64,000 nt of DNA from Kineosporia aurantiaca JCM 3230 (GCA_000719025.1 JODP01000007.1:1-64000), one strand, 5' to 3'; shown: positions 51,801 to 59,625, numbered from the stretch's first letter. A program made the numbers and translations. The notes: a model not told the origin generated them from the sequence alone.

Positions 51801-53920
51801 CCGACCGCTTCACCTGGGACACTCCCGGCCTCGTCCGCATCCACGTCCACGTGCTGGCCGACGACCTGTTCCGCTACGGGATCAGTCAGCACAACTCCGC
51901 CCTGGACGGCTGGAGCATCACCCTGCTGCACACCGACCTGTTCCAGATCTACGGCGACCTCGGAGCCGGCCGCCCACTGCCCGAGATCACCACCGGGACG
52001 CACCTGCGTGACTACGCCGTCCTGGAGCAGCAGTCCCTGGCCGACCCCGACCACCGCGACTTCTGGAGCCGGCTCCTGGACGGCGCCACCCTCACCCCCG
52101 TGCCCCGCAGCGACCGGCACGCCGGCGACCAGCCGTTCGAGGTCGCCTTCCACGAGGTCGACCTGAGCGACCTGTCCACCCGGATCAAGGACACCGCCGG
52201 CCGCCTCCAGGTCCCGGTCAAGAACGTGCTGATGTCCGGGCACCTGGCCGCCCTGGCCGCCCTCGGCGGCACGGACGACGTCCTCACCGGCTACGAGCAC
52301 TCCGGGCGTCCCGAGACCGAAGGAGCCACCCGGGCCATCGGGCTCTTCCTCAACACCGTGCCGTTCCGCGTCCAGCTCGGGCAAGGCAGCTGGGGCGACC
52401 TGGTTCGCGCCGTGCACGCGGCCGAGAGCGCGCTCCTGCCCGCCCGGCGCTATCCGATGGCCCAGATGAAGGCCGACCTCGGCGTCCAGATCCCCCTGTT
52501 CGAGACCGCATTCAACTTCACCCACTTCTCCCTGCTGCGCTCGCTGGACGAGCACGGGTTCTCCCTGCTGGACGTGCGGGCCAACTCCGAGACCGAGTTC
52601 GTCCTGCGCGCGGAGTTCTCCCAGCACTTCCGCACCGACGAGATCCGCCTCAGCCTGCACCACCACCTGACTGTCATCGACAGCCACCTAGCCCTGATGT
52701 CCGCCCGGGCCTACCGCGCGGCGTTCATGGCGATCACGGCCCGGACCGACGAACCGCAGGACGTCCGGCACCTGCTTCCCGGCCCGGACCGCGACCTGCT
52801 CACCCGGCTGCGCCCGGAACCGGTGCCGTTCACCCCTGCCCAGGCCCAGGCGCACACCGCGACCGCACAGCAGCACCGCCCCCCGGTCACCAGCATGCAG
52901 ATGCGCATCGCCGAGGCCTGGAAAGAGGTCCTGGGCGAAAGCGAAACCGCCATCGGGCTGGACGACAACTTCTTCCTGCGGGGCGGCACGTCGCTGTCCG
53001 CCATGCGCCTGGCGGTCGAGCTCGCAGGCCTGGTCAGCATCGCCGACATCATGCGCAACAGCCGACTGGAAGACCTCGGCCGGGTGGCCGAGGAGAAGGC
53101 CACCGCATCCCTGTCTACGTCCACAGCTGCTGCCACCTCTGGCCCCCTGCTGCACCTGGTCGCCGGCGACCCGGTCAGGGCCACTGTGACCCTGATCTGC
53201 TTCCCCTACGCCGGTGGCGGCGCTACGGTCTTCGACGCCTTCGGGCAGGCACTGCACCAGCAGGACCCGCGCGTGGCCGTGTACACCGTGGCCCTGCCCG
53301 GCCACGACATCTCCGAGAACACCTCCTCCCTGCAGCCTCTCGAAGAGATCGCCGACGCCCTCGTCGCCGAGATCGAGGAAACCATCCCCACCCCGGTGGC
53401 CCTGTGGGGGCACTGCGTCGGATCCGCCCTCGCCCTGCGCACGGCCCAGCTGCTGGAGAAGGACAGCGACGGCGTCCGGCACCTGTTCATCGGCGCCAAG
53501 CTCTTGTACCCGGCCCCCTCGGCCCGGGCCGGCATCGCCGAGGCCCAGGCCATGAGTGACCAGGACGTGGTGCGCTGGCTGGGGGAGGAGACCGGACTGA
53601 CGGCGGCCCTCAGCGCCGGCCCCCAGGTCGGCGCCTACCTCGCCCGGGTCTTCCGGCACGACTCGATCGCCGCCAACGGCTACCTCGCCGACGTGGCCGA
53701 AGGCCACGGCCCGCACCTGGAGGCCCCTCTGACCCTGGTCCTGGCCGACGACGACCCGCTGACCGCGAACGGCCCCGACATCAGCGCCTGGGCCGTGACC
53801 GGCAGCGACCCGCACGTCCTGACCCTCCCGACCGGGGGGCACTACTTCTGCGAGAGCGAACCGGACGCCGCGGCCTCCCTCGTCCTCGAACGCATCCACG
53901 ACCAGGAACCGACGAAATGA
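48884..53920 (+). CDS. NRPS 3: half-C, adenylation (predicted Ser), carrier, condensation, carrier, thioesterase
   Basis: 1678 residues, AAGGAG upstream. Residues 1-265 resemble a C-domain C-lobe without HHxxxDG. A domain (about 270-750): YVIYTSGSTGRPKG, NLYGPTEATVD; code by eye D-V-W-H-F-S-L-V-D-K, a Ser code. T1: DNLFSLGGNSIHF. C domain (about 860-1290): active motif QHNSALDGWS, in which the second His of HHxxxDG is Asn. T2: DNFFLRGGTSLSA, with no A domain of its own. TE (about 1420-1675): FPYAGGGATVFDAF, elbow ALWGHCVGSALAL with Cys (about 1510) in place of Ser, Asp in LADDDPLT, His in GGHYFCES. Cys-type TEs are known from obafluorin and sulfazecin assembly, where they form strained rings. 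The second carrier must be loaded in trans. Confidence 0.92.
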   Translation: MQSLETQGALRVAAARRPEQAAHWAAVLADLPELSRILPDAPAGAGPRRQQESLLPTPVSEAARRITRDDAGALRVLLVVAAGALLRRHGRQDELVTAVTPTRSTLTRALVVPFTLGRQDTLRSALGRVSAAVAVAEQHADYPIEVLAPTSDPYPFAEVLIAPVAGPGQPTLDDERFPLVLGIRRAGENGEGLALSVTASQAYSPAALAQILRHLTAVLAAALGSPDDPLWDVDLTDTGEVAVVSAANDTRASFEETARLEDWLRRYARSHPDAVAVETGESRLTYAQLDAASDAIAHRLLAAGAGREKLVAVLAERGTALITGIFGILKAGAAYVPIDPGHPAERIAYLFEDSAARVVLTTAAHRDVVAGLDVATVLADEPVTGTQVPVGELPGELSSSDAAYVIYTSGSTGRPKGVLVEHRSVINRIAWMQKAYPLTGDDVLVQKTPVSFDVSVWELFWWSFAGARLVLPQPGVEKDPEALTGVIERHGVSVMHFVPSMLGAFVGYAQRTGAAARLASLRQVFASGEALGRHHVDAFHHALAREPEKPCALVNLYGPTEATVDVSHHRCEPGQSGPVPIGVPIDNLRLYVVDEDLRPVPLNVPGELLLAGVGLARGYFGRPELTAERFVRGVLGEDVVYRSGDLARWSPEGTVEYLGRLDQQVKVRGHRIELGEIQARLLAVAGVEDAVVLTRPAPDGQLVLWAYLTGEGVDAERARAEIAQVLPDYMVPTHVVGLPSLPLTPSGKLDRAALPTDIAATTEYVAPRTEAERALAGIWAQVLGLERVGIDDNLFSLGGNSIHFVTVLAHARALGLTFTFQDLFRLPTVAGLASAATLGQAPPQAPDGHPFALVPDSDRDRLPAGLADAYPMTQLQAGLVFETELDKSVAGYHDILLYTISSSLDVARFEEAVRELVRHTPILRTSYDLTGYSISLQLVHQQAPSPLRLHDLRDLSPQEQERWYENWVEQEKADRFTWDTPGLVRIHVHVLADDLFRYGISQHNSALDGWSITLLHTDLFQIYGDLGAGRPLPEITTGTHLRDYAVLEQQSLADPDHRDFWSRLLDGATLTPVPRSDRHAGDQPFEVAFHEVDLSDLSTRIKDTAGRLQVPVKNVLMSGHLAALAALGGTDDVLTGYEHSGRPETEGATRAIGLFLNTVPFRVQLGQGSWGDLVRAVHAAESALLPARRYPMAQMKADLGVQIPLFETAFNFTHFSLLRSLDEHGFSLLDVRANSETEFVLRAEFSQHFRTDEIRLSLHHHLTVIDSHLALMSARAYRAAFMAITARTDEPQDVRHLLPGPDRDLLTRLRPEPVPFTPAQAQAHTATAQQHRPPVTSMQMRIAEAWKEVLGESETAIGLDDNFFLRGGTSLSAMRLAVELAGLVSIADIMRNSRLEDLGRVAEEKATASLSTSTAAATSGPLLHLVAGDPVRATVTLICFPYAGGGATVFDAFGQALHQQDPRVAVYTVALPGHDISENTSSLQPLEEIADALVAEIEETIPTPVALWGHCVGSALALRTAQLLEKDSDGVRHLFIGAKLLYPAPSARAGIAEAQAMSDQDVVRWLGEETGLTAALSAGPQVGAYLARVFRHDSIAANGYLADVAEGHGPHLEAPLTLVLADDDPLTANGPDISAWAVTGSDPHVLTLPTGGHYFCESEPDAAASLVLERIHDQEPTK

Positions 53921-54714
53921 CCACCGAGAACAGCGAAACCCGCCCGAGTTCGCCCCACCTGGAACGGCTCCGGCAGCCCACGGCGAAAGACCGCTACCTC
54001 GAAGGCGTGCGGGCCATGCTGCCCTTCCTCGTGAGCATCATCCCGATGTCCCTGGCCGGCGGGGCCCTCGGACCGGCCAGCGGCCTGAGCGCCCTGCAGA
54101 CCCTCGGCCTGGCCATGGCCGCGAACTCCGGGACCGCCCAGTTCGTAGCCTTCTCCCTGGTCCTTCAGGGCGCCAGCCTGGTGACGCTCTTCCTCACCAC
54201 CCTGGTTCTGGGCCTGCGCATGCTCATCTACGCCACCGTGCTGCGCGAGCACTTCGAGGACGTACCCCGCGGCCTGAAGGCACTCATGGCTTTCGGCCTC
54301 ATCGACGCCATCTTCTTCGCGGCCATCGACAAACTCCGGGACGGCACGCTCAACAGCCACAAGCACTGGTACTTTCTCGGAGCATCCAGCCTCATGTACG
54401 GCGTCTGGATGACTTGCACCGCCATCGGGGCCGTCCTGGGCTCACTCGTCCCGGACCTGCGCTCGCGGGGACTGGACTTCCCGATGGCGGCGATGTTCGT
54501 GGCCATGCTCGTCCTGTCGGTCACCAGCCGCAAATTGCTCGCCATCGCCGTCGCGTCGGGAGTCACCGTCCTGGCCACCAGTGCCCTTCCCTACAACCTG
54601 GGCATCGTCGTAGCCGTCATGGCCGGTGTCGCCACCGGTGGTCTCGGGGATCTGGTGACCCGCCGCCGCGAGGCCGGAACAAGCTCTGCCGTAATAGTCA
54701 TCGAGGAGAAGTGA
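53917..54714 (+). CDS. azlC: AzlC-family permease subunit
   Basis: 265 residues, ATGA overlap with NRPS 3. An AzlC family membrane protein: GVRAMLPFLVSIIPMSLAGG, then AANSGTAQFVAFSLV, LVLGLRMLIYATVLREHF, FGLIDAIFFAAIDK and four or five further helices. With AzlD it forms an exporter of branched-chain amino acids and analogues (azaleucine resistance in B. subtilis; BrnFE in Corynebacterium). Inside an NRPS operon it most likely exports the small peptide or amino-acid-like product, or protects against a toxic intermediate. The N-terminal about 25 residues are polar and cytoplasmic. Confidence 0.88.
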   Translation: MTTENSETRPSSPHLERLRQPTAKDRYLEGVRAMLPFLVSIIPMSLAGGALGPASGLSALQTLGLAMAANSGTAQFVAFSLVLQGASLVTLFLTTLVLGLRMLIYATVLREHFEDVPRGLKALMAFGLIDAIFFAAIDKLRDGTLNSHKHWYFLGASSLMYGVWMTCTAIGAVLGSLVPDLRSRGLDFPMAAMFVAMLVLSVTSRKLLAIAVASGVTVLATSALPYNLGIVVAVMAGVATGGLGDLVTRRREAGTSSAVIVIEEK

Positions 54715-55037
54715 TGTCCGCCGTCGTCATGATCGCCCTGGTCGGGATCGCGGCGTTCCTGCCTCGGTACCTGCCGTTCGTCGTGCTGCAGGACCGCAAG
54801 CCGTCCGCCACGGCCAAGGACCTGCTCGGCTACGCGCCGGTCGCGGTGCTGGCTGCCCTGGCCGTGCCACCGGTGCTGACCCCCTCCGGGGACGGGGACC
54901 GGCTCACGGTGCTGGGCCCTTACCTGGCCGGCGCCCTGGTGATCGTCTTCGTCGCCTACACCAGCCGGCACCTGCTGTTGTCGGCGCTGGCCGGGACCGT
55001 CGTGTTCTTCGTCCTCCGGGCGGTGATGGGCTCATGA
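54714..55037 (+). CDS. azlD: AzlD-family permease subunit
   Basis: 107 residues, ATG 54714 sharing a base with the azlC stop. Four hydrophobic segments with the AzlD pattern: IALVGIAAFLPRYLPFVVLQ, LLGYAPVAVLAALAVPPVL, GALVIVFVAYTSRHLLLSAL. The small subunit of the AzlCD exporter. Its end overlaps the nitrilase gene (ATGA), which keeps the exporter translationally tied to the biosynthetic genes on both sides. Confidence 0.88.
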   Translation: MSAVVMIALVGIAAFLPRYLPFVVLQDRKPSATAKDLLGYAPVAVLAALAVPPVLTPSGDGDRLTVLGPYLAGALVIVFVAYTSRHLLLSALAGTVVFFVLRAVMGS

Positions 55038-55768
55038 CCCCGCCGCTGACCGTCGCCGCTGTGCAGTCCGTCCCCGTGATCGGTGATGTCACCGAGAACC
55101 TTGTCCGCGCCGAGTATCTCGTGGCGCAGGTGCCCGAGGCTGACCTCATGGTGTTCCCCGAGCTGTCCCTCACCGGCTACGACCTTGACCTGCTGAAGAA
55201 CGATCCCCGGGCGTGGTTCCGCCCCGGGGACGAGCGTCTGACCCCGATCCGCGAAACCGCGGCCGCCCGGGGCGGCGCCGTGGTTCTGGGCGTGCCGGTC
55301 GACGTCGAGGGCCGCCGCCACATCGCTTCCCTGGTGCTGACCGGCACCGGCCCTGATCTGGTGGCCCCCAAGACGTACCTGCACGGAGCCGAGAACGACC
55401 TAGTCGAACCCGGCACCGGTCCGGTCGTTCTGTCCGTCGCCGGCTGGAAGATCGCTCTGGCGGTGTGCTTCGACACCAGCGTGCCCGAGCACGCCCAGGC
55501 GGCCGGGGAGGCCGGGGCCCAGGTGTACGTGGCCTCGGTGCTCTACACGGCCGGAGAGGAACGCAAGATGGCCGACCGGATGGCAGCGCGCGCCCGCGAC
55601 AACGGAATGTGGTCGTTGGCCGCCAATCTCGGAGGGAACCCAGTCGGGGAACGCTCCAGCGGCGGCACCGGGGTCTGGGCCCCGGACGGCACCCTGCGCG
55701 CCAGGGCGACCGGTCGCGACGAGGAGATCGTCATCGAGATCCTGCACGCGCAGACGGGACCGGCATGA
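55034..55768 (+). CDS. nitrilase-superfamily carbon-nitrogen hydrolase
   Basis: 244 residues. The Glu-Lys-Cys triad is visible: VFPELSLTGYD (Glu at about 43), LVAPKTYLHGAEN (Lys) and ALAVCFDTSVPEHA (Cys). Substrates of this branch are linear amides or N-carbamoyl compounds; it is shorter than N-acyltransferase members. Between the AzlCD exporter and the ATP-grasp ligase, with ATGA overlaps on both sides, it could release an amide or trim the peptide after export or ligation, or provide ammonia or an amino acid precursor. Which of these is not decidable from sequence. Confidence 0.87.
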   Translation: MTPPLTVAAVQSVPVIGDVTENLVRAEYLVAQVPEADLMVFPELSLTGYDLDLLKNDPRAWFRPGDERLTPIRETAAARGGAVVLGVPVDVEGRRHIASLVLTGTGPDLVAPKTYLHGAENDLVEPGTGPVVLSVAGWKIALAVCFDTSVPEHAQAAGEAGAQVYVASVLYTAGEERKMADRMAARARDNGMWSLAANLGGNPVGERSSGGTGVWAPDGTLRARATGRDEEIVIEILHAQTGPA

Positions 55769-56979
55769 GCCCGGCGCCGACCGTCGTGCTGGGAGCGGCA
55801 CCGGTGACGCTGGCCGCGGTCCGGCATCTGGGGATCGAAATCGTCGACGTCCAGCACCCGGACCGGGCGCAGGAGACGAGTGAGCTGGTCGTCGACTACA
55901 CCGACGACCTCGCGTTCGACGCGAAGATGGACCGCCTGGCGGCCGGCCGGGGCCTGGCGGGAGTGATCTCGCTGACCGAATCGGGCCTGGTTCCCGCCGC
56001 CCGTCAGCGCGAACGCTGGGCACTGCCCGGTCATGGCCCCGCGGTCTCGCAGCTGCTGCGCGACAAGGGAGCGATGCGTCAGACGCTGGCCTCGGTAGCC
56101 GGCCTGGTGCCGGTACGCGCCGCAGTCGCCCACAGGGCCGACGAGCTGCCGGAAGTGGCCCAGAAGATCGGGTACCCCGTGGTCCTCAAACCCGTGAACG
56201 GGGCCGCCGGGATCGGGGTGCACCTGGTCGAGGACCCTATTGGCCTGCACGTGGCCACCCGTCGGCACGAAGAGCTCCAGAGCCGGATCAGGCCCGCCCA
56301 GTTGCACCTTCGCGGCCTGCTGGTTGAAGAATATCTGGACGGTCCGGAGTTCTCCGTGGAGGCGTTCTCCTTCGCCGGCCGGCACGTGGTGCTCGGTATC
56401 ACCGAGAAGACCACCGGAGCTGGTTTCGTCGAGACCGGGCACGTCTTTCCCGCCCGCCTTCCGGCCGAGCACAGCGCAGCCCTGGGCGAGGCGGTGCAGC
56501 GGGTCCTGGACGCCGTCGGGCTCACCGACGGGCCCAGTCACACCGAGATGCGCCTGACAGCCGCAGGCCCGGCCCTGATCGAGTCCCACGACCGTCCCGG
56601 CGGCGGCCGGATCGTCGACCTGGTCGCTCTGAGCACCGGTTTCGCCCTGGACACCGCGGCCGTGGCCTGGGCCGCCGGAACGCTCGAACCCCTCACCACA
56701 GCCCCGGTTCCGGCCCGCGCCGCGGCGACGGCATTCGTCCTGGCGCCCGAGGGCGAGGTACTCGAAACCACCGGTCTGGAGAAGGTCAGGCAGATGCCGG
56801 GCGTGGTGGACGCCCAGTTCCTGGTGAAACCCGGTCAGCGGGTCGGGAGCGGACAAGGCAACCTCGACCGGGTGGCTCAGGTACTGACCGTCGACACGAA
56901 CGGCGGCCGGGCCCGTCGCACCGCCCGGCGGGCGGCGGAGAACCTCTTCGTGCGGACGCGTACGTGGCGTGGGCTGTGA
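55765..56979 (+). CDS. ATP-grasp carboxylate-amine ligase
   Basis: 404 residues, ATG 55765 in an ATGA overlap. ATP-grasp layout: N-terminal Rossmann-like domain (TVVLGAAPVTLAAVRHLGIE), then VAQKIGYPVVLKPVNGAAGI with the ATP-binding Lys and Gly-rich loop, LLVEEYLDGPEFSVEAFSF, and the metal-binding end of the active site THTEMRL-like (SHTEMRLTAAGPALIESHDR). It resembles the L-amino-acid ligase/carnosine-synthase group, which forms peptide or amide bonds through an acyl phosphate. Last gene of the NRPS operon; it may add a residue to the NRPS product without a carrier protein. Confidence 0.88.
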   Translation: MSPAPTVVLGAAPVTLAAVRHLGIEIVDVQHPDRAQETSELVVDYTDDLAFDAKMDRLAAGRGLAGVISLTESGLVPAARQRERWALPGHGPAVSQLLRDKGAMRQTLASVAGLVPVRAAVAHRADELPEVAQKIGYPVVLKPVNGAAGIGVHLVEDPIGLHVATRRHEELQSRIRPAQLHLRGLLVEEYLDGPEFSVEAFSFAGRHVVLGITEKTTGAGFVETGHVFPARLPAEHSAALGEAVQRVLDAVGLTDGPSHTEMRLTAAGPALIESHDRPGGGRIVDLVALSTGFALDTAAVAWAAGTLEPLTTAPVPARAAATAFVLAPEGEVLETTGLEKVRQMPGVVDAQFLVKPGQRVGSGQGNLDRVAQVLTVDTNGGRARRTARRAAENLFVRTRTWRGL

Positions 56980-57338
56980 GATCACCAGAAGTCAAGGACA
57001 CGGGATGGCGTAAGACATCTCAGCCCGGGCAGATCTTCGTCATGGACACGGCATCCGGAGAGATCACTACGGTCGTCACCGCGGACGAGGTCAATGCCAA
57101 CACATCCTTGGACCTGACACGGACAGGTGTGGTCTGGGGGAACGGCTCAGGCAATGGGGACGCCACGGAGTACTACCTGAACGCTTCCTTAGGCAAGATC
57201 TTCAAGGTCGGAAAGTATCTCGGATACAGCGTGGTGCAGGCCGATCCGGCCCACAACAGCCTTATGTGGGCTGAAGGATCAGACAAGAAGACTCATCGGG
57301 CGGTGCGGCACGAGGGCGAGGTACGCACCACTGGCTAA
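56964..57338 (+). CDS. short protein, probably a fragment of a beta-propeller-type gene
   Basis: Up to 124 residues; an inner ATG at 57041 is equally possible. FVMDTASGEITTVVTADEV and TGVVWGNGSGNGDATEYYLN look like one or two blades of a repeat protein of TolB/WD-like type (a strand, Asp-Thr-Ala-Ser-Gly turn, strand). GC content and codon use (AGT, ACA, AAG) are clearly lower than in the NRPS genes. No signal peptide or second half is present, so a truncated import is likely. The start overlaps the ATP-grasp end by 16 bases. Confidence 0.4.
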   Translation: MAWAVRSPEVKDTGWRKTSQPGQIFVMDTASGEITTVVTADEVNANTSLDLTRTGVVWGNGSGNGDATEYYLNASLGKIFKVGKYLGYSVVQADPAHNSLMWAEGSDKKTHRAVRHEGEVRTTG

Positions 57339-57917
57339 CTGACGGTCGCGCGGGGGTGGCGATTGTTCGCTTTAGAGACCGGTCTAGTTGCGGCAGTGGT
57401 GCTCGTGGAAATCACGTCCCTCACGCGGTGACGGAATTCGATGCCCCCGTGTTGACGTGCTCTGCGCTGCAGCACGGGGGTGCCTGGCGGCTCTGGCGGT
57501 GAAGTTCTCGTCCCGGAGGTTACCTGACCTGCTGGCAGTGATGAGGTAGCTGCCCTGCATCGTGCTGGCTCCGAGGTCGCAGATGATGCGCTGCCTTTCG
57601 GGTCGGCAGGACCCGGCTCGCGTTCGAGACGGTGTCGGGCAGGCGAACAGGAAGGGTCTTGCGCACCTGCGTCCTAACGCTGAAGCCAGCACCTGTCTGA
57701 GGTCCTGAGCGTGACCGCGACCAACGGTCTGGTGGAGACGGTCTACGCAGGTCGAGCAGCGGCATGCTCATGACTCGCATCTGCTCAGCGCTTTGTGAGC
57801 CCTTCTCAGCGACGATCTGATGGGACGGAAAAACTAACTAGGGCCGCGAAATGCCCAGTGCTCCGACGATCTCGCGTCAAGTTAGGCCTTCGATGGTCAG
57901 TTCGCCGTTAACCTTGA
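57339..57917. other. intergenic stretch without a recognised gene
   Basis: About 580 bases right of the NRPS operon. Minus-strand readings such as IICDLGASTMQGSYLITAS occur but no start, binding site or family was found. The region near 57870-57917 may contain the end of the adjoining IS1380 remnant. Confidence 0.35.
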
Positions 57918-58440
57918 TCATTGGTGGCTGAGGGGCGCCCGGTTCCGTCCTGGCGGTCCGACTGTCGGGTCGGTGGCCGCCGGTTCCGGGCTAGGGTGGG
58001 TTTCCTCCGGGCTTGTCGGGTCAGATCCTGAGCGTGCGGTCAGATGAGCGGGGTTAGGCTCATCGCGACGTTCGGGCAGTGGTGGTTTCCATTGCCCAGG
58101 CCAGGTTTCGGGGATGCGGATGGTTCGGCGGCGTTGTCCGCGGATGATCCGGGCGTTGGTGCGCAGGATCCGATAGCGCAGGGTCTTGCGTTCGGCGCGG
58201 GCCAGGAGCCCGGTCAGGCAGAGCAGGCGGAGCCAGGCCAGCAGGTTGCAGGCGATCGCGGCGGCAGCGATCCAGGTCTGGTTGATCCGGGCGCTGCGGG
58301 AGGGGAAGCGGCCCAGTCCAGTGTTTTCCCGGTCCGGATCTGGTCCTCGACCCGTGCGTGAGCACGATGACGGGCCTCCAGAACGGCGATCTGCCCGAGC
58401 TGCCCCCGCGTCGTGGTTGGGGTGTTCACCGCTGGATTGT
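57918..58440 (-). mobile_element. IS1380-family transposase C-terminal remnant
   Basis: Minus strand: IAVLEARHRAHARVEDQIRT at about 58395-58335, then a frameshift, then LGRFPSRSARINQTWIAAAA, then IACNLLAWLRLLCLTGLLAR and KTLRYRILRTNARIIRG, ending at 57918. These are the DDE C-terminal half and tail of IS1380-family transposases. The N-terminal half is absent and at least one frameshift is present. Confidence 0.75.
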
Positions 58441-58520
58441 GCGAGGCTGGCCGTTCTCGCCTAGGTAACGGTCCCTGCCCTGCCCGGCGCTCTTCATGGC
58501 CAGTGTGGAGGGGGGCCGCC

Positions 58521-58772
58521 TCAGCCGAACCAGGTGACTTGAATAATGACGATCCGTTCGCCGCGGATGTCGGTGAGATAGGTGAGCATGAGATGGCCAC
58601 GGCTCTCGGTCCGTAGGCCAGGGCCAGTGCCGGTGTAGTCGGCTCCGTCGAGGTAGACCATCGAATCGCGAACGGCGATCTGTCTGACGAGATTTTCAAC
58701 TTCGTGGCGAGCGGTGTCATCGAGACCGTCAAGCAGGTCGTCGGGGTCGCAGCCCCAGCGCCAGTCAGCCAC
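58521..58772 (-). CDS. small protein downstream of DUF6247, possible toxin
   Basis: 83 residues, GTG 58772 overlapping the stop of the DUF6247 gene by eight bases. ADWRWGCDPDDLLDGLDDTA is followed by an amphipathic helix (RHEVENLVRQIAVRDSMVY), then beta-rich TESRGHLMLTYLTDIRGERI and VIIQVTWFG. The size, helix-then-strands order and C-terminal strands recall RelE/ParE-like folds, but no catalytic residues are secure. The frame continues upstream to 58913 inside the DUF6247 gene without homology. Its coupling to a DUF6247 gene is the main clue that it acts with it. Confidence 0.6.
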   Translation of the reverse strand: MADWRWGCDPDDLLDGLDDTARHEVENLVRQIAVRDSMVYLDGADYTGTGPGLRTESRGHLMLTYLTDIRGERIVIIQVTWFG

Positions 58773-59118
58773 CGGCGACCTTGTGGTGGGCGGCCCGGAC
58801 GATCTCTCCGGCCTCCCGTATCGCCTGCTGCCGTACCTCAGGGTCCTGATCGTCGATCGCGTGCTCGGCGGCGTGGAGTCGCGCGGCGGTGTGCGGGTGG
58901 CGCTCGATCTCAATCACGACGCCCCACTGGCGGTAGAACATGCGGATCGGAATGACGCTGTCTTCCTCCCCGGCGCGAACGAACGCGGTCTGCATGTCGT
59001 TGAAGAACTCGGGTAGGCGTGATGGGACCAGGGTCGCGACTGCTTGCCGGAGCGCGGGAAGCGTCAGTTCGGGAAGGGGCATGATCGGCGCGTCGCCAGC
59101 GGCGTGCGGCATGGTCAT
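58765..59118 (-). CDS. DUF6247-family protein
   Basis: 117 residues from ATG 59118 (GAAGGGA upstream); ATG 59139 would add seven. The family pattern is clear: TLPALRQAVATLVPSRLPEF, RMFYRQWGVVIEIERHPHTA, RLHAAEHAIDDQDPEVRQQA. DUF6247 proteins are small, helical and common in Streptomyces, usually encoded just before a short unknown gene, as here. The organisation is antitoxin-like (upstream, coupled, overlapping), but activity has not been shown in anything visible here. Flanked by an IS1380 remnant on one side. Confidence 0.75.
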   Translation of the reverse strand: MTMPHAAGDAPIMPLPELTLPALRQAVATLVPSRLPEFFNDMQTAFVRAGEEDSVIPIRMFYRQWGVVIEIERHPHTAARLHAAEHAIDDQDPEVRQQAIREAGEIVRAAHHKVAGG

Positions 59119-59139
59119 CGGATGCGTCCCTTCGGTCAT

Positions 59140-59625
59140 CTCGTGCCGTCATGAGTCGACGTCCGACGGGACGATCGGTGTGGTTCTGGAGCCGATTCTA
59201 GAGCAGCGTCGACCGTAGGTCGGGAACGTATCCACAGGGCAGCCGGGGCACGCCTTCAGAGGCCCGGTGCCCAGAATGATGCGAAGGGACGTGTCATCGA
59301 CCTTGGCCGGATCGAGTAGCTGCTGCAGGGCACTCACTTGACCCAGTCGCTGAGGCCGCGCATCTGAGATCAACCCTGACTTCTCTGCGCGCGGCCTCAA
59401 AAGCTGAAGATGCCGGCTGAACCAGATGGATGCAGAAGCAAGAACGTGTCTCGCCACTGACCGTGGTCGTTCCGGACAAGCCACCGGTCCTCACCGCAGG
59501 CGCCGCGCGAGTGCTGCTACGCATTCCCTTATCGCCGCAGTGAGGGAGGGTCGGGCGCTTCCGGCAGGCCTCTGGCCGAGGGAACGTGCGACCTCGCCGC
59601 TAGTCGACCGAACCGCATTATGAGA
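59140..59625. other. stretch with a gene fragment, otherwise empty
   Basis: About 490 bases. The minus strand at 59149-59345 reads QLLDPAKVDDTSLRIILGTG and PLKACPGCPVDTFPTYGRRC, which has protein-like character with a CxxC-type pair and may be the end of a lost regulator gene upstream of DUF6247. It lacks a supported start. The rest carries nothing recognised. Confidence 0.4.

Noticed and set aside
49493..52687. A minus-strand open frame of 1064 codons opposite NRPS 3
   Set aside because: Composition is Gly/Val/Gln/Asp-rich with no domain, and the plus strand carries a complete set of NRPS motifs. Long antisense frames are expected at this GC content.
52688..53899. A 403-codon minus-strand frame opposite the C-terminal carrier and TE of NRPS 3
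   Set aside because: No motif or binding site; the plus strand encodes an intact carrier and thioesterase.
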